DNA of 48,271 nt, from NCBI GenBank assembly GCA_022648325.1, contig JALCMG010000015.1:1-48271 (forward strand), given 5' to 3'. The notes under the pieces are model-generated. The model was not told where the DNA came from. It worked only from the letters and a program-made list of their open reading frames with translations, and made no database searches. Source of the stretch: Olsenella sp. (GTDB lineage: Bacteria; Actinomycetota; Coriobacteriia; Coriobacteriales; Atopobiaceae). Made by a program: the position numbers and the translations under genes. The stretch's first letter is position 1. Every line of letters starts with the position of its first letter. Of this stretch, positions 1 through 8,961 are shown in pieces.

Positions 1-242
1 CGCAACGCATCCGCGCTATCGATGTCTCCAACGCCCGAGAGCGAGACAAGCTGACCGTGGGCACCCTCCGTGACATTCGTAACCACGTGTGACCTCGGAC
101 CCTTGAGAAGAGGGGGCACCGCGAAGACCTCGAGGCCCTCGCGAACAAGAGGGGGAAGGCCGTGAACGGCAACCGTCACGACCTCCCCAGTTCTGCCGTG
201 CGACTTCTCGACACGGGCTATGACTCTGTAACGCTCCCGCAA
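1..242 (-). CDS. rimM: RimM, 16S rRNA processing protein (partial, N-terminal part)
   Basis: This is the N-terminal 80 or so codons of the ribosome maturation factor RimM, which binds S19 in the 30S head and helps 16S rRNA processing; the rest lies off the left edge. The reading frame starts at a TTG at 242 (LRERYRVIARVEKSHGRTGE) and contains the family hallmark V-x-K-x-H-G-x-x-G-E. It continues with VFAVPPLLKG and so on, as in the RimM N-terminal beta-barrel. It lies 6 nt downstream of the khpA stop, in the conserved order rpsP-khpA-rimM. The ribosome binding site is weak, which suggests translational coupling to khpA. Confidence 0.85.
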   Translation of the reverse strand, partial: MRERYRVIARVEKSHGRTGEVVTVAVHGLPPLVREGLEVFAVPPLLKGPRSHVVTNVTEGAHGQLVSLSGVGDIDSADAL

Positions 243-248
243 GGTCGC

Positions 249-494
249 CTAGCCTACAACCTCAACCTCAACCGAGGTCCCAACGCGTTGGCCAAGGGCA
301 CGCGCGAGCGTACGGATAGCCTTGATGGTACGGCCCTTACGGCCAATCACCCTGCCGGCATCCGCCTCAGCGCAGGTAACCTCGATGAGCGAACCCTCGT
401 CGCTGTCGGTGACGTCAAGGGACACGGCACCCTCGTCATCAACGAGACCACAGACAATGTACTCGACAAGGTCTGCCACCTTATCAGAGGGCAT
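249..494 (-). CDS. khpA: KhpA-type KH-domain RNA-binding protein
   Basis: A small cytoplasmic RNA-binding protein of the KhpA/YlqC family (81 aa from this start). It has a single KH domain with the GxxG loop seen as VIGRKGRTIKAIRTL. In Gram-positive bacteria KhpA works with KhpB/Jag in RNA binding linked to cell elongation and division. I chose the ATG at 494 because GAGGAG lies at good spacing before it and gives the usual family length. An in-frame ATG at 536 would add 14 acidic residues but has only a poor ribosome binding site. It sits between rpsP and rimM, as in many Gram-positive bacteria. Confidence 0.85.
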   Translation of the reverse strand: MPSDKVADLVEYIVCGLVDDEGAVSLDVTDSDEGSLIEVTCAEADAGRVIGRKGRTIKAIRTLARALGQRVGTSVEVEVVG

Positions 495-544
495 CTCCTG
501 CTCCTCGTTGACCTCGTCAGATATGGTGTCTTCCATGAGGCGCC

Positions 545-880
545 CTACTCGGCAGCGGCCTCAGCAGCCTCCTCGGCCGCCTTGGCAGCCTTAGCAGCGG
601 CCTTCTTGGAAATCTTGGTCTTCTTCTCGACGACGGGCTGACCGTTGCGGACAACGTCGATGAGATGGGAGACGGAGTTAGTGGGCTGAGCGCCCTTGGA
701 GATCCAAGCATCGGCCTTCTCGAGATCAATCTCGATGGTCTTGGGGTTAGTGAGAGGGTTATAGCGACCCACCTGCTCGATGTAGCGGCCATCGCGAGGC
801 ATACGGCTGTCTGCGACGACGATGCGGTAATACGGGCGCTTCTTGGCACCATGACGGGCCAGACGAATCTTAACTGCCAA
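545..880 (-). CDS. rpsP: 30S ribosomal protein S16
   Basis: Ribosomal protein S16 of the small subunit (111 aa). The conserved N-terminus [20 protein letters not shown] and the [14 protein letters not shown] segment are plain. The C-terminal 25 residues are an Ala/Glu/Lys-rich tail that many S16 proteins lack or have shorter. The start is a TTG at 880: GGAGGAG lies 6 nt upstream and the family sequence begins at this codon, while the nearest ATG, 5 codons upstream, overlaps that ribosome binding site. It is the first gene of rpsP-khpA-rimM and is preceded by a good promoter. Confidence 0.95.
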   Translation of the reverse strand: MAVKIRLARHGAKKRPYYRIVVADSRMPRDGRYIEQVGRYNPLTNPKTIEIDLEKADAWISKGAQPTNSVSHLIDVVRNGQPVVEKKTKISKKAAAKAAKAAEEAAEAAAE

Positions 881-954
881 TGAAAACTCCTCCATACGAG
901 CGGTGCCCTGGTGTAGTGTCATGGCTGCACCGCATAGCCACATAGCAATAAGAC

Positions 955-982
955 ATTCTACGCCCACGCAGCACATGCGCAA
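955..982 (-). promoter_or_regulatory. Putative sigma-70 promoter of rpsP-khpA-rimM
   Basis: Read on the minus strand, a -35 TTGCGC (982-977) is followed after 16 nt by a -10 TAGAAT (960-955). Transcription would start near 948, about 70 nt before the rpsP start codon. No other gene lies between. Confidence 0.6.
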
Positions 983-1030
983 GTTGCAGATTTTGTGAAC
1001 CATGTGCTTGCAGGCTGTATCGAGTTTGCG

Positions 1031-1063
1031 TTTAAGTGGGATTTAAGACTCACAACGTACGAT
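1031..1063 (+). promoter_or_regulatory. Direct-repeat operator (TTTAAG-N5-TTTAAG) and -10 box before the response regulator
   Basis: Two perfect TTTAAG hexamers (1031-1036 and 1042-1047) repeat with an 11-bp period, the geometry bound by OmpR/PhoB-family dimers. A -10-like TACGAT follows at 1058-1063; a 17-nt spacer puts the -35 position inside the repeat. The response regulator starts at 1097, so autoregulation by the encoded protein is the simplest reading. That is inference from geometry. Confidence 0.5.
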
Positions 1064-1096
1064 TATGCAGGCAAGACGCAAATGAAGGAGGAACCC

Positions 1097-1774
1097 ATGA
1101 ACGTTCTCGTTGCAGAAGACGAGCGAAACCTCGCCGACGCCATTGTCCGCATTCTCTCCGACGCAGGTTACAACGCCGAGGCCGTCTATGATGGCACGTC
1201 TGGTCTTGCGAGTGCGAAAAGCGGTCTCTACGATGCCGTCATCCTCGATGTGATGCTGCCCGGCATGAATGGCTATGACGTGGTGCACGAGATGCGTCGT
1301 GCTGACATCTCGACGCCTGTTCTCATGCTCACGGCACTCAACTCCACCGAGGACAAGGTCGAGGGCCTTGACTCCGGTGCCGACGACTACATGACAAAGC
1401 CCTTCGATGCGCCCGAGCTTCTTGCGCGCCTGCGTGCCGTCACCCGTCGCAAGGGCGAGGTGATGATTGACGAGATCAAGTTCGCCGACCTGACGCTTGA
1501 CCTCACAACCCACGACCTCTCCTGCGGCGACAAGAAGATTCACCTCTCTGGCAAGGAGTTCGAGCTCATGCGGATGCTCATGAGCGCCTCCTCTCGCGTC
1601 ATCTCCAAGCAGGACCTCCTTACTAGGGTTTGGGGCGCCGATGCCGAGGCCTCCGAGAACTCCGTCGAGGCGTATATCTCATTCCTGCGCAAGAAGCTCG
1701 CGCATGTTGGGTCCAAGGTGCAGATCACAACGCTCAGGATGCTCGGCTATAGGCTGGAGCTCTTCGAGGACTAG
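1097..1774 (+). CDS. OmpR/PhoB-family response regulator
   Basis: Two-component response regulator of 225 aa. The receiver domain (about residues 1-115) has the acidic pocket AEDE, the phospho-acceptor Asp51 in AVILDVMLPG, the switch Thr in MLTAL and Lys101 in MTKPF. The C-terminal half is a winged-helix trans_reg_C domain (LSGKEFELMRMLMSASSRVI ... VEAYISFLRKKL ... LRMLGYRLE). The ATG at 1097 has AAGGAGGA upstream and matches the family start. It is followed after 38 nt by its likely cognate kinase. The stimulus cannot be read from the sequence. A direct repeat upstream suggests autoregulation. Confidence 0.93.
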   Translation: MNVLVAEDERNLADAIVRILSDAGYNAEAVYDGTSGLASAKSGLYDAVILDVMLPGMNGYDVVHEMRRADISTPVLMLTALNSTEDKVEGLDSGADDYMTKPFDAPELLARLRAVTRRKGEVMIDEIKFADLTLDLTTHDLSCGDKKIHLSGKEFELMRMLMSASSRVISKQDLLTRVWGADAEASENSVEAYISFLRKKLAHVGSKVQITTLRMLGYRLELFED

Positions 1775-1812
1775 CGGGCACCCGCTGGACCTTGTTGGGG
1801 GAGGTGCCCCGG

Positions 1813-3042
1813 ATGCTGCAGAAGCTTCGCAGGGAGTTCGTTGTCATAACCATGGCCCTTGTTGGACTGGTTCTTGTGGTTGCCCTCGGCTCCACATTAG
1901 TGAGTAGCTACATGAACCAGTCACGTATGGTCTACTCGGCGTTGAACCACGGGCTCACGCGCGATCTCAACTTCACGCCTCGCTTTGGTGAGCCAGATGA
2001 CGATGACTCCCGTGGCCCCAACTGGCTCACGCTCTCTGCGGATGTCTCGACCGATGGCACCATCATCGCGAAGAGCTCTTTCTACATCGACCCCAACGTC
2101 CTGACAAAAATCATTGCGAAGGCCATCACTTCGGACGAGGACTCTGGGCACGATTCGACCCTACACCTCTCGTGGATGCGAATGGAAAACGAGACCGGCT
2201 GGCGAATCTCAATCGTTGATACACAGTCGGTTGACGCGGCTCTCGCTCGACAGACCTTGGCGGACGTCGTGATAGTCATTGTGGCGATGATCGCACTCTT
2301 CGTAATTGTATGGATTCTCTCGGCGTGGATTATGAAGCCCATTCAGAAGTCCTGGGACTCTCAGCGTCGCTTCGTCTCAGATGCTTCCCATGAACTGAAG
2401 ACGCCGCTCGCCGTAATCCTAGCCAACACGCAAATACTTCTGGATGACCCGCAGATGCCATCCGAGACCCGCACATGGGTCGAGAGCACCAATGATGAGG
2501 CAAGCCACATGAAGGCACTCGTTGAGGACTTGCTGACGCTCGCGCGAACAGACGAGGCCCAGGCAGATGGGGGGGCAAAGCGCATTCTTGCCCTCTCAGA
2601 CGTGGACCTCTCTGAACTGGTTGACGAGTGCGCGATGGAGTTCGATGGCGTGGCCTACGAACGAGGGTGCTCGATTGAAAGCGACATCGAGCCCAACATC
2701 CATCTGCAGGCAGACCGAACGCAGATAGAGCGTGCGGTGAGAACTCTCATCGACAACGCCACCAAATACGCAACAAAGGGAACTGCCGTGCGTGTAAGCC
2801 TAAAAAAGGCCGACAAGCACTCGGTGCTCACCGTGAACAACGCAAGCTCCCCCATGGATCCCGAGGACCTCGAGCACATCTTCGATCGCTTCTATCGTTC
2901 GGACAAGGCCCGCAGCCGCGAGGAAACAGGAGGCTTTGGGCTGGGGCTTGCCATTTGCAAGGGAATCATTGACGCACACGGTGGAACCATCGCGGTTACG
3001 AGCACGACCCAGGGGGGCACTACCTTCACCGTCACCCTATAA
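1813..3042 (+). CDS. Membrane sensor histidine kinase
   Basis: Sensor kinase of 409 aa, partner of the preceding regulator. Order: TM1 (about residues 12-35), an extracytoplasmic sensing segment of roughly 110 residues, TM2 (about 150-176), HisKA with the phospho-accepting His193 in SHELKTPLAV, then HATPase_c with N box LIDNATKYA, the F-box region DRFYRSDKAR and G2 box GFGLGLAIC. The ATG at 1813 was chosen over a TTG at 1792 because GGGGGAGG lies correctly before it. The extracytoplasmic segment resembles no sensor domain I recognise, so the signal is unknown. The stop is 7 nt before dinB. Confidence 0.92.
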   Translation: MLQKLRREFVVITMALVGLVLVVALGSTLVSSYMNQSRMVYSALNHGLTRDLNFTPRFGEPDDDDSRGPNWLTLSADVSTDGTIIAKSSFYIDPNVLTKIIAKAITSDEDSGHDSTLHLSWMRMENETGWRISIVDTQSVDAALARQTLADVVIVIVAMIALFVIVWILSAWIMKPIQKSWDSQRRFVSDASHELKTPLAVILANTQILLDDPQMPSETRTWVESTNDEASHMKALVEDLLTLARTDEAQADGGAKRILALSDVDLSELVDECAMEFDGVAYERGCSIESDIEPNIHLQADRTQIERAVRTLIDNATKYATKGTAVRVSLKKADKHSVLTVNNASSPMDPEDLEHIFDRFYRSDKARSREETGGFGLGLAICKGIIDAHGGTIAVTSTTQGGTTFTVTL

Positions 3043-3049
3043 TCGGGCC

Positions 3050-4312
3050 ATGGAAGAGAAAGCACGCGACATTCTTGAGTGGGACGGCTCCGCCGTTGGG
3101 CTGCTGGATCTTGACGCGTTTTTTGCGTCAGTCGAGCAGCTGGATCATCCGGAGTGGCGCGGCAAGCCCGTGATCGTAGGCGGGTCTGCCGAGCATCGCG
3201 GCGTCGTCTCCACGGCATCGTACGAGGCAAGGCGGTTTGGCGTGCATTCGGCCATGCCCTCTGCACAAGCGCGGAGGCTATGTCCAAACGCCATCTGGAC
3301 TCGCGGCAACTTTCCCCGCTACCGTGAGGTGAGCGCAGCCGTAATAGACATCCTCTCAGACGAGACGCCACTCGTGGAACAGGTTTCCATAGACGAGGCG
3401 TTCTTCGATGTGACGCCAGGTCGCTTCTCTCGTGAGAATCCCATAGAGATTTGTCGCCGCGTGCAAGCTCGCGTAGCGATGCTTGGAGTGAGCTGCTCCA
3501 TTGGCCTTGGCGTCAACAAGACCGTTGCGAAGATTGCCTCAGAGAGGGATAAGCCACGGGGGCTCACGGTGGTCTTTCCTGGCACCGAGGCCTCATTTCT
3601 CGCGCCACTTCCCGTTTCGGCCATGAGCGGTATTGGGCCGGCGACAGAGAGACACCTCGTTGCCATGGGGATCCGCACCCTAGGCGACCTATCCCAAGCG
3701 AATCCGGAGAAGCTTCGGGAGACATTTGGCATGGTAGGCCCTCGGATGGTGGAGCGCGCAGCTGGAAGGGAAAGAAGTCGTGTAGCTGAGCGGGCAATGC
3801 CTGAGGAGGCCAAGTCCGTCTCGAATGAGCGAACCTTCGACCATGACCTTACTACCGGAGACGAAATCCGTGCTGCGGTGCTCCATATTGCGGCGATGAC
3901 GGGGAGAAGGCTGCGCCGCAAGGGTCTTGCCGGCAGCACCGTGACACTCAAGCTGCGCTTCGCGGACCTGCATGTTCGAACGGCACAACGCCAGCTCCCC
4001 CTTCCAACCAATGACGAGTTCACCTTTGGCCCTGTGGCGGTAGAGCTTCTGAGCAGCCTTTGGCAGGAAGGCACGCCGGTGCGTCTTGTTGGGGTGGGGG
4101 TATCTGACTTCGCTGAAGAACGGGGTCTCCAAATGGCCCTCTTCAATGAGAGCTCCGAGGCAAGCGATTCTCACCGCGACCAAGCCGCTCTCTCGAAGCT
4201 CACTGACGCCCTTCGCGACCGCTTTGGCGACGATGCAGTGAGCTATGGGCGCGACCTGCGTTTCAGGGACCACACGACTGGAACGGCCCCCATGGGCAAG
4301 AACGACGTGTAG
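3050..4312 (+). CDS. dinB: DNA polymerase IV (Y-family)
   Basis: Error-prone translesion polymerase of the DinB family, 420 aa. The palm carries Asp20 and Asp22 in LLDLDAFFASVEQ and Asp115-Glu116 in VSIDEAFFD, the metal-binding carboxylates. The helix-hairpin-helix thumb (MSGIGPATERHLVAMGIRTL) and little finger follow. A QMALF stretch at Gln361 fits the beta-clamp-binding consensus. The N-terminus is about 12 residues longer than in typical DinB, before the catalytic LDLD. It starts 7 nt after the histidine kinase stop, with only a poor ribosome binding site, so it is probably co-transcribed and coupled to the two-component pair. That would place mutagenic repair under a sensor system, which is an inference. 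Confidence 0.93.
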   Translation: MEEKARDILEWDGSAVGLLDLDAFFASVEQLDHPEWRGKPVIVGGSAEHRGVVSTASYEARRFGVHSAMPSAQARRLCPNAIWTRGNFPRYREVSAAVIDILSDETPLVEQVSIDEAFFDVTPGRFSRENPIEICRRVQARVAMLGVSCSIGLGVNKTVAKIASERDKPRGLTVVFPGTEASFLAPLPVSAMSGIGPATERHLVAMGIRTLGDLSQANPEKLRETFGMVGPRMVERAAGRERSRVAERAMPEEAKSVSNERTFDHDLTTGDEIRAAVLHIAAMTGRRLRRKGLAGSTVTLKLRFADLHVRTAQRQLPLPTNDEFTFGPVAVELLSSLWQEGTPVRLVGVGVSDFAEERGLQMALFNESSEASDSHRDQAALSKLTDALRDRFGDDAVSYGRDLRFRDHTTGTAPMGKNDV

Positions 4313-4332
4313 CTTCGTTCCATACAAAAGAC

Positions 4333-4356
4333 GAGGAACCCCCTTAGGGGCCCCTC
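4333..4356 (-). terminator. Terminator hairpin between convergent dinB and ABC operon
   Basis: The inverted repeat GAGG-aa-CCCC...GGGG-cc-CCTC lies in the 54-nt gap between two convergent transcription units. Read on the minus strand it is followed by GTCTTTTG, fitting an intrinsic terminator for the importer operon. It could act on both strands. Confidence 0.55.
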
Positions 4357-4366
4357 AAACGCACGT

Positions 4367-5102
4367 TTAGCGATCTTCCCTGAAATAAGGTAAACCAAGA
4401 CTTTCCGGAGGTTGGTTCTCGCGCTTATTGCGCATGCTCGTGAAGACGAGCACCACGATGGTCACGACGTACGGGAGCATCTTGTAGAGCTCCTTGACCG
4501 CAAGGTCTGTGCCGGTTGGGATAAAGAGATACAAGATGTACAGGCCACCAAAGAGAATCGATGCAAGGATGCTCACGTTGGGACGCCAGATGGTGAAGAT
4601 GACCAGCGCAATAGCAAGCCAGCCGCAGTCGCCAAATGCGTCATTCGACCAAACGCCGTTGGCGTAGTCCATCACGTAGTAGAGGCCGCCAAGGCCGGCG
4701 ATCATGCAACCCAGGCAGGTGGCTATGAACTTGTAGCGAGTGATGTCGATGCCTGCGGCATCGGCGGTTGCGGGGTCCTCGCCAACGGCACGCAGCTGAA
4801 GGCCTACGCGGGTACGCGTCGTAAGCACGTGCGATGACACAAGGGCAATCGCGATGGCGACATACGCGAGAAAACCAAACGAGAGGAACATCGCACCAAA
4901 GTCGCCTAGGGAGTCGGCGAAAGGCAGCGTGGTCCTAAACAGGCCGGACGTAGTAGACAGCGCAATCGAGGGGACGTCCGCGCCAGCGAGCTTGATGGGG
5001 GGGCCGCCAAAGAAGTTGCCAAGGCCCACGCCAAAGGTGGTCATCGCAAGACCGGTGACATTCTGGCTGGCACGCAGCGTAACCGTGAATTCATCTGCGA
5101 GG
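4367..5102 (-). pseudogene. Nucleoside-type ABC transporter permease 2, N-terminus missing
   Basis: C-terminal two thirds of a BPD_transp_2-family permease of the NupQ/YufQ type, which with a second permease forms the channel of BMP-dependent nucleoside importers. Readable from TVTLRASQNVTGLAM through RVGLQLRAVGEDPATADAAG (the conserved EAA-like cytoplasmic loop) to the stop at 4367, with several hydrophobic helices. Compared with relatives of about 310-320 aa, roughly the first 85-90 residues, the start codon and the intergenic region are absent. The frame abuts the 3' part of permease 1 out of frame near 5085-5125. This is therefore either a genuine deletion scar or an assembly collapse. 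It is unlikely to make a working permease as written. Confidence 0.75.
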
Positions 5103-6044
5103 GGTCTTCGAAGCCCTGCTCGTACAGGAAAGATCCAATGACACCAATCATCGAGAACGGGTTGAACTTGGCAAGCCAAGCAACCATGACTGCCGTGAAA
5201 CCACGACCGTTCGCAATGGTGGTGGTGAGGGTGTGGTCGGTCCCGCCCACCAACAGCAGCCCCGCGAATCCGCAGATGGCACCCGAGAGCAGCAGCGTTC
5301 TCACGATGACCTTGGGAACTTTGATGCCCACATAGCGAGCGGTGTTGGTTGACTCCCCCACGACCAAAATCTCGTACCCATGCTTCGTGTACTTAAGGTA
5401 GATGTACATCAGTACAGTAAGTACGGCCACGAGCAGAACGTTTAAAAGGTACTTGTAGCCGCCAATCTGGGGAAGCCATCCGGCCTCGGTGGATTGGTTG
5501 ATGATGCCAATCTTGCCAGAGCCCTTTGGCACTTCCCAGACGATGATGAAGTAGGCAACGAGCTGCATGGCCACATAGTTTCATCATGAGCGTGAACAGC
5601 GTCTCGTTCGTGTTCCACTTCGCCTTGAAGAGCGCCGGGATAAGAGCCCACACCGCTCCGGCGACGATGGAGCTCACAACCATGCAGACAATGAGGGCAG
5701 CATTGGGGACCTTGTCGCCAAGAAGAATCATGCAGGCGGCGGTGGCAAGGACCTCCGACAAGAATCTGACCCTCCCCGCCCAGGTTCCAGAACTTCATCT
5801 TGAATGCCGGGGTAAGGGCCAGCGAGACGCAGAGCAGGATGGCAATCTCCTGAAGTAGTATCCACACTTTTCGAGCAGACCCAAAGGCACCATTGACAAA
5901 GGTCCCATAGACGTCGATGGGGTTGAGTCCAGTAAGGATTGCCGTAATGACGCCACAAACCACCAGTGCGAGAACAATTGAGAGCGCGCGAATCGCCATC
6001 GACTGCGATAGGGGCATCTCTTTGCGCTTGGTGATGTGTATCAT
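5103..6044 (-). pseudogene. Nucleoside-type ABC transporter permease 1, frameshifted and 3'-truncated
   Basis: BPD_transp_2 permease of the NupP/YufP type. It starts with an ATG overlapping the ATPase stop (ATGA at 6044-6041). The frame must be changed twice. Near 5755 a base appears lost after GEGQILVG, and the alternative frame continues EVLATAACMILLGDK. At 5579-5581 an extra A on the coding strand breaks the expected TLMMNYVAMQLVAY. The rest (STEAGWLPQIGGYKYLL ... GRGFTAVMVAWLAKFNPFSM) is normal until about 5110, where it runs into permease 2 with about 50 C-terminal residues missing. Family members are about 350 aa. Confidence 0.75.
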
Positions 6045-7620
6045 GCTGCCTCACCCCCCCTGAGCTTTGTCATCATGAGACCAACTTCGTTCTTTGTGGT
6101 AGTGCGCGCATCGACTATGCCACTTACCTTGCCGCCGCACAGCACCAAGATCTTGTCGCATAGCTCGAGAAGGACGTCGAGGTCCTCGCCAGCATAAATC
6201 ACGGCGACACCCGACTGTTTCTGCTTGTTGATAAGGTCATAGATGAGGTAAGACGAGTTGACGTCTAGCCCTCGCACGGCATAGGCGCACAGGAGGACGC
6301 TCGGCGAAGAGGAAATCTCCCGGCCCACGAGAACCTTTTGCACGTTGCCTCCCGAGAGGCGCCGCACTGCGGTGTCAACGCCTGGGGTGTCAACCTCGAG
6401 CTCCTTCACAACCTGCTCGGCAAGCTCTCGAGGGGCCTTCCTGTCTGTGAAGATGGAGTTGCCGTCGCGGAACGACCGAAGCAGCATGTTGTCAGTGATG
6501 TCCATGCTGCCCACGAGCCCCATGCCCAGGCGTTCCTCGGGCACAAACGAGACTGCAACGCCCATCGAGGAGATCTCGAAGGCGTCTTTGCCCACAAGCT
6601 CCTGGGTTTGCCCGTCGTCCCCAACATACTCGATGCTGCCGGACTCAACCCCTTGCAAGCCGTCGATGGCCTCGAGGAGCTCCTTCTGCCCGCTGTTGGA
6701 GACACCCGCGATACCCAGGATCTCCCCTCCATAGGCCGAGAAGGAAACGTCGTCCAGCTTGATGACGCCCTCGTCATCCTTCACCGTGAGGCCACTGACA
6801 TGGATGCGCTCGATGGGATTTACAGGAGCTGGGCGCTCTATGTTGAGCGTCACCTGGTGGCCAACCATCATGTTGGTCATCTGCTGCGTGGTGGACTTGG
6901 CGGTGACCATCTCGCCAACGTTTACCCCCTTGCGGAGGACAACGACGCGATCGCTAATCTCATCTACCTCGTGGAGCTTGTGCGTGATGATAACAATCGC
7001 CTTGCCGCCGTCGCGCATGTTGCGGAGAACGGCAAAGAGCTTCTCTGTCTCTTGGGGGGTGAGAACAGCGGTTGGCTCGTCCAGGATGAGGATGTCCGCG
7101 CCACGGTAGATGAGCTTGACGATCTCGACAGTCTGCTTCTGGGACACGCTCATCTCGTAGACCTTCTGGTCAAGGTCGACGTCGAAGCCATAGGTGTCAC
7201 ATATGCCTTTGATCTCCTGAGAGGCAGCTTTGAGGTCGAACTTCTCGCCCTTCCCTTCGTCAAAAAGCCCAGCACGATGTTCTCTGTGGCCGAGAACGCA
7301 TTTATGAGCCTAAAGTGCTGGTGCACCATGCCAATACCGTATTCGAAGGCATCCTTGGGCGAGGCTATAGTCACGGGCTTGCCTTGAATCTCGATCTGAC
7401 CAGCATCGGGAAAGTAGATGCCCGAGAGCATGTTCATGAGAGTTGTCTTGCCGCTGCCGTTCTCGCCAAGAAGGGCCAGTATCTCGCCGCCATAAATGTC
7501 AAGGTTCACATCATTATTGGCTTTTACCTGGCCAAATGACTTGCTGATATGTCTCATCCGCACGGCTGGTTGCTTTTCTGCCCTGGGATTTCCCATCGCT
7601 CGAAGGAATGATTGAACCAT
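6041..7620 (-). pseudogene. Nucleoside-type ABC importer ATPase (two ABC domains), one frameshift
   Basis: Tandem-domain ABC ATPase like NupO/RbsA (526 aa if repaired). The N-terminal domain has Walker A GENGSGKTTL, the Q-loop region GIGMVHQHFRL, and the second half begins MSVSQKQTVEI with Walker B DILILDEPTAVLTPQE. The C-terminal domain has the degenerate P-loop typical of this family (GVSNSGQKELL) and signature RRLSGGNVQK. The single lesion is a run of five A (7262-7266, plus strand) where six restore the frame: GFFDEGKGEKFDLKAASQEI then replaces the misread GFLTKGRARS. Because it is a homopolymer change, sequencing error is a serious alternative to decay. The start at 7620 has a weak ribosome binding site beside a hairpin. 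Confidence 0.8.
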
Positions 7621-7626
7621 ACAAAG

Positions 7627-7653
7627 ACGGCCTCCGAGCAGTTCGGAGGCCGT
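7627..7653 (-). terminator. Strong hairpin between BMP lipoprotein and ATPase genes
   Basis: An 11-bp perfect stem ACGGCCTCCGA/TCGGAGGCCGT with a 5-nt loop, followed on the minus strand by CTTTGT. It lies between the binding-protein gene and the ATPase start. It probably attenuates transcription so that more binding protein than transporter is made, or stabilises the upstream mRNA; both are common in ABC importer operons. The U-tract is short. Confidence 0.6.
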
Positions 7654-7673
7654 CCGCGCGTGACTGCGACCGA

Positions 7674-8946
7674 TTAGAACGCGGTATCCAGGAGCTGGAT
7701 GCCATCAATCTTAACATCGAAGTATGGCGCCGAGCGGTACTCGGACTCATGGAAGTAGCCGTCTGAGACAGCCTCGGTGTCTGGCGTGTAGTCGGGGTCT
7801 GTGTCGACGTCCGCCTTATAGGAGTTAAGCTGCGCACCGTCAACGGTAAAGGTAGTGATGTCAAAGACGTGCAGGCTACCATCCTCGAGCTTGCCCTTGA
7901 CCTCATCGATCTTATCCTGCGTGCCCTTAGCGGCAACGTCGTGTTAACGTCGGCGAGCTCAACAGAGCCAGTGGAGAGTGTGCCTGTCCAGTCGGTGTCG
8001 ATGCTGGAGCCATCCATCACGGCCTGGATTGCGTACTTGTAGTAAGGAACCCAGTTGATGCGGGAAGAGACAATGAAGGTGTTGGGGCAGGCATCCTTCG
8101 TGCTGCCGTTATAGGAGACATCCGGGACGCCGGCGTTCTCGCAAGCGGTAGGCGCGCCCATGGAGTCCGCGTGCTGGGAGATGAGTACGCAGCCATCGTT
8201 GATAAGCTTAGTCGCGCCCTCCTTCTCTGCGGTCTCGTCATACCAAGAACCAGTGAAAGTGACCTCCATTGTGGCCGACGGGCAGACAGACCGGGACCCG
8301 AGGAAGAAGGAGGTGTAGCCAGAGATGACCTCGACGTAGGTATAGGCGCCAACGTATCCGATCTTTGCCTGGTTGGCGGTGATCTTGCCGGAGTCGATCA
8401 TCTCATTGATCTTCATGCCTGCAGCAACGCCAGCCAGGTAGCGGCCCTCGTAGATAGAGGCAAAGGCGTTATGGTAGTTGTCGAGACCCTCGGTGTGGGC
8501 CTTGGTGCCGGTAGAGTGGCAGAACTGGATGTCGGGGAACTCCTTAGCTGCCTGGATCATGTAGTCCTCATGACCAAAGAAGTCAGCGAAGATGATGTTG
8601 CAGCCAGCATCCGCGAGCTCGGCCGCGGCGTTGTAGCACTCCTGGCCCTCGGGGATGTTCGTCTTGATCATGTATGTGTCTTCGCTGATGCCTAGCTCCT
8701 TGCACGCCTCCTTGGCGGCGTTAATGAAGTTGAGGTCATAGGTGGAGTTCTCGTCATGCAGCGTGATGAAGCCAGGCTTGATGGATTTGGTATCGGAAGA
8801 GCCGTCATCCGAGCTTGCGCTGGAGCTAGAGCCACCGCCATTGCTTGCACAGCCGGCCAGCGCCAACGCCACTACGCTGCCACCTCCAAGCTTGACAAAC
8901 TGACGATGGCTGAAGGTGTGCTCGGAAATGCTCTTCTGATACCCAT
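7674..8946 (-). pseudogene. BMP-family (Med/PnrA-like) substrate-binding lipoprotein, frameshifted
   Basis: Extracytoplasmic nucleoside-binding lipoprotein of the basic-membrane-protein family. A lipobox LALAGC anchors it after a signal peptide, followed by a Ser/Gly/Asp-rich linker and the BMP fold (FITLHDENSTYDLNFINAAK ... GVAAGMKINEMIDSGK ... KIGYVGAYTYVEVISGYTSF). Two single-base lesions are inferred. One is near 8933, where adding one A lets the ATG at 8946 read MGIRKSISEHTFSHRQFVKL into the lipobox frame. The other is near 7941, where one added base restores AAKGTQDKIDEVKGKL to the stop at 7674. Without repair there is no good start and the last 85 residues are out of frame. It is the first gene of the importer operon and is preceded by a structured leader. 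Confidence 0.8.
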
Positions 8947-8961
8947 CCCTTCAAGTTAGAA

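Noticed and set aside
162..641. Long open frames on the plus strand opposite khpA/rpsP, and many similar ones throughout.
   Set aside because: They mirror real genes in a GC-rich genome, lack family motifs and ribosome binding sites, and overlap well-identified genes completely.
5087..5092. An EcoRI site (GAATTC) close to the permease deletion junction, suggesting a cloning chimera.
   Set aside because: The site lies inside the permease 2 reading frame a little away from the break, and a 6-bp site is expected often by chance. At least one other GAATTC in the window sits within an intact gene.
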